From: Thermoflexales bacterium
GTDB lineage: Bacteria > Chloroflexota > Anaerolineae > Fen-1058
Length of the DNA stretch: 5,918 nt
Direction: 5' to 3'
Assembly (NCBI GenBank): GCA_016931085.1
Contig: JAFGFO010000182.1
Coordinates: forward strand, 1-5,918
The translations under genes and the position numbers were made by a program. Positions 1-3,100 of the stretch are shown here, one piece after another (position 1 is the first letter of the stretch; the number at the start of each line of letters is the position of its first letter). The notes under the pieces are model-generated. The model worked only from the letters and a program-made list of their open reading frames with translations, was not told the origin of the DNA and did not search any database.

Positions 1-51
1 AGCGTGGAAAACGCCCAATGACGACTCGATCGTGATACAGACAGCGTGTGA

Positions 52-73
52 AATTTTTAAGGTTCGAAAAATT
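52..73. repeat. Short AT inverted repeat in the leader
   Basis: AATTTTT at 52-58 is matched by AAAAATT at 67-73, a perfect 7-base inverted repeat around an 8-base loop (AAGGTTCG). The stem is all A/T and therefore weak. It could be an operator half-site pair or chance in an AT-rich leader. It does not look like a rho-independent terminator, because it has no GC stem. Confidence 0.3.
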
Positions 74-98
74 AGTCTAAACTTCAATCTCTTATGTC

Positions 99-104
99 AG
101 GGGG
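99..104 (+). promoter_or_regulatory. Possible ribosome binding site for GTG 117
   Basis: AGGGGG resembles the AGGAGG Shine-Dalgarno core and lies 12 bases upstream of the GTG at 117, somewhat longer than the usual 5-9. It is the only purine-rich candidate near the start. It is the main reason for placing the start at 117 rather than at GTG 123. The region is ambiguous: codons 81-116 are also open and encode residues that would suit a signal-peptide n-region. Confidence 0.35.
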
Positions 105-116
105 ATATTTGGCGGC

Positions 117-158
117 GTGGCAGTGCTCACAGCAATAGCATTAGCTGGGGCTGCGGCA
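117..158 (+). other. Signal-peptide hydrophobic core
   Basis: The first residues read VAVLTAIALAGAAA followed by TDPP, a classic h-region with an A-x-A type cleavage context near residue 14. There is no positively charged n-region if translation starts at GTG 117. The open codons just upstream (81-116) encode SYVRGIFGG, whose Arg would supply one. Export through Sec is inferred from this and from the all-beta extracellular domain content. Confidence 0.6.
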
Positions 159-3100
159 ACGGATCCTCCTGTGCCGGAGTTCAAACTACAATCATTGATT
201 CTGCCGTATCCAGGCAATGCTCAATCGCAAACCCTGACAGCACCAGTGAGATATGGCTATTCGCCTGCTACACTGAGCATTATCGCAGACCATGTTGCCC
301 TTGATGATTTACACGCTCAACAATGGTCTTTGCTTGCTCACAACACCTTTGCCCTGGCTGCCCTTGCTGCCCCTTCTGGTCGACTCTACGATTCCACTGG
401 CACACCCGTGGACATCGGCTCCATTCAGGTCACACCCCGCCTCTCTACCGCTGTCGCTTTGGCCCAGGGTTCACCCCTCCACATTACCCTCTCCGGCACT
501 GGCATCGCCTCCTTCTACGCCCCTGCCCTCTCTGGCCTGGGCGCGGGCACCAACTGGCTGACTTACACCGCGCAACTCACGTCCACCCAGCCCTACACGC
601 TCGAGCTGCGCGACGTGGTCGTCACGGTCAATGGCACAGATACCTACACCGGCAACTTTACGCTCGTCACCACCGGTACCACAACCCTGACCGGCGCCGG
701 CCACACCGCCGCGCCCAACTTTGCGCCGTCGCTCTCTGGCCAAACGCAAGATGCCCACATCACGATCGGTCCGGCCACAGGCACGCTCCTGATCGGCGGC
801 GAGCCGCTGGACGCCTCCAATGGCCTGGCGCTGGCCGGCTATACCGGGCCGCTGACGATCACCGAGGAAACCACCAGCACCGACCGGGTCGAGCTGGAAG
901 GCGAGGCGTCTTTCTTCACGCTGCACCTCAGCCCAACCGCCGCCACGACCGATCCCAACACGCCGGTCAATTTCAACGCGCTCATCTCGGCAAACTTTAC
1001 CGACACCTACACCGTCACGGTCGAAGCGCCCGAAGGCTGGAACGTCGAGATCGACGCGGCTGGCATAGTCACCGCCACGCCGCCGCTGGGGGCAGAGCCT
1101 GGCGATTATGCCATCCTGGTCACGGCCCAGTCCGGGACGTACCCCGACCTGTTCGTCTCGGCCCTGCACACCGTCACCACCACGCCCTACCAGGGCATGG
1201 CGATGCGCGTCAATCCCGACCCGCTCATCACCGTCCCCATGGGTGAGCCTGCCTCCCCCCTCGTAGGGGGGACGGGAGGGGGGTCCTTCCCCGGCGACAC
1301 TAACGACGGGCGCGCCCAGGCGCCCGGCGCGGCGTACACGATCGACATTACCAATACTTCGACCACATCGCACACCTTCTCTATCTCTATCTCCAGTCTC
1401 TATCTTCCCCCCGGCTGGCTGGTGCTCAGCGGGGCCGAGGGCCAGACCGCTACCACGCTCACGCTGCCGCCCGGCGGCGTGGGCCAGGTCGGGCTGTACA
1501 TCTCGCCCACGCTGGCGGCGCTGCTGCCTCCGGGCGCGTCCTATGAGTTTAGTGTGACGGCCACGGCGCTGGACGACCCGGCGCTCACGCAAAGCCAGGC
1601 GGTGACGTTCACCATGCCGGAAGTGGCCTTTAGCTACGTCACGGCCGAACCGCTCCTCGTCTACGCCAGCCCCGCCCTGACCTCGTCTTTCGACGTGGCG
1701 CTGGCCAACGTGGGCAACGCCACCGGCACGTTCGACGTCGCCGTCACGCTGCCCGTCACGACCTGGGTGATGAGCGGCGGCGAGTACACGGCGGCGCTTG
1801 GCCCCGGCGAAAGTGACGAGCGGGCGCTCGTCTTCGCGCCGGCCGGTTCCGCCCTGGGCGACGAGGAGATGGTGGCCATTCACAGCCCGGCCCCCGGCAC
1901 GCCCTACACCCAAACGGCCTACGTCCTGGTGCGCGTCGTTCACCCCTGCCTGGCCGAGACGCAGCGGGCGGCTCGCGCGGCCGGGACGTTAGGCGATACC
2001 CGGCTCGAGCTCGCCTTGGATAACCTGGTCGTGCAAATGGATGCCTGGCAGGTGGACCCGGACGACGCCGGCCAACAGGCTCGCGTCACGGACGCCTTGA
2101 ACGACGTGATCGCCCGCTTGCGGCACGGCTATCCTGCGATCGATACAGTTGCCCTGGAAGCGCTGGCCGCCTCGCCCACACTGGACGGGTTCTGCTCGCC
2201 GGCGAGCGCCGTCGAGGATGGCCTGAGGCGCATCGGCGAGCGCGGCGTGACGGCGGCCTGGACGTCCGGCGCGGCGGCGACGCTGGCGGGCCAGGCGCTC
2301 ACTTACACTCTATCGCTGCAAAACCGGGGCACGCTCACGAGCTCTTACACGGTCAACCTGGCCGGGCTGCCGCCCGCCTGGGTCGATTGGACGAGCCGGA
2401 CGGTCGATGCTCTCCCACCCGGCGCCGGCGCCAGCCTGGCGTTGGTCGTCACGCCGGCGGCGCTGGGCCAGCGCTCGTTTGCGGCGCAGGTCACGGCGGT
2501 CGAGGACGGGCTGGCTCAAGCCCTGGCCACCGCCAGCCTCAACAGCGTGGACGCTTTTGTAAAGGTGGTGGCGGTCAGCCCCGAGCCGGCTTTCGTAGAG
2601 ACCGGCGCCAGCTCGAGCACGCTCTCCGCCCAGGTGGCCAACGTGGCCAACGTGTACCAGGAGCTCGTCGCCCGCGCCCAGGTCCTGGCCCCGGATGGCA
2701 GCGTGGCCTGGTCGGCCGAAACGCCCCTGGCCCTGCCCACCGGCGCGCTCCGCAGTTGCCCGCTGGGTGTGGTGGACACCTCCGCTTGGGCGCCCGGCGT
2801 CTATACCGTCAGTGTCGAGCTGCTGGACGCTTTGCAGCAGCCGGTGCCCGGCGGCGCAGGCTACGCTTACCTGGTCGTGGGCCAGGCGCTCGAGCTGTCC
2901 CAGGCGGCCTGGCCGGCCGTCGTCCCTCCCGGCACGGCGACCGTCACCTCGGTGATCACGACGCAACTCTTAAACGTCAACTCTCAAACGTCAACTCTCA
3001 AACCTCGAGCCTTACTGACCGCCGACGACCGACTGCCGACAGCCGCATTAACAATTAACAATTTACAATTGACAATTAACAATTCTTCCTCTTCCTCCCG

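Larger units (their letters stand above)
1..116. other. Leader region upstream of the large gene
   Basis: This stretch has no supportable complete gene. In the frame of the large downstream gene there are stops at 33-35 (TGA) and 78-80 (TAA). The first ~30 bases could be the tail of an upstream gene, but nothing is recognisable. Bases 50-95 are clearly AT-richer than the rest of the window, as expected for an intergenic promoter/leader region. I cannot identify a convincing -35/-10 pair. Confidence 0.5.

Noticed and set aside
32..304. 90-codon open frame on the + strand starting at GTG 32
   Set aside because: Overlaps the signal peptide and N-terminal region of the main gene, has no recognisable sequence and no ribosome binding site. 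The main frame explains the DNA better.
323..1246. 307-codon open frame on the + strand in another frame
   Set aside because: Product is dominated by Arg, His and Pro, the typical out-of-frame reading of Thr/Ala/Gly-coding GC-rich DNA, and it overlaps the clear beta-domain reading.
1254..1283. Rho-independent terminator
   Set aside because: The GC hairpin is inside a continuous reading frame and is followed by G-rich sequence rather than a T run.
1376..1407. TCTATC-like microsatellite
   Set aside because: Only about two clean units. The translation (FSISISSLYL) is an ordinary beta strand matching the Ig-like module.
471..1943. 490-codon open frame on the - strand
   Set aside because: It is the mirror of the real GC-rich gene. 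Its translation is Arg/Gly/His-rich with no recognisable domain, and its codon positions fit the antisense of the + strand frame.
2310..2966. 218-codon open frame on the - strand
   Set aside because: Arg/Gly/Asp-rich antisense shadow of the Ig-like modules with no domain signal.
3069..3074. TTGACA as an internal promoter -35 box
   Set aside because: It is simply part of a variant heptamer unit. The position 17 bases downstream is a pyrimidine tract (TTCCTC), not a -10 box, and no gene starts there.
2964..3084. CRISPR-like array
   Set aside because: Units are only 7 or 14 bases and directly adjacent, with no spacers.
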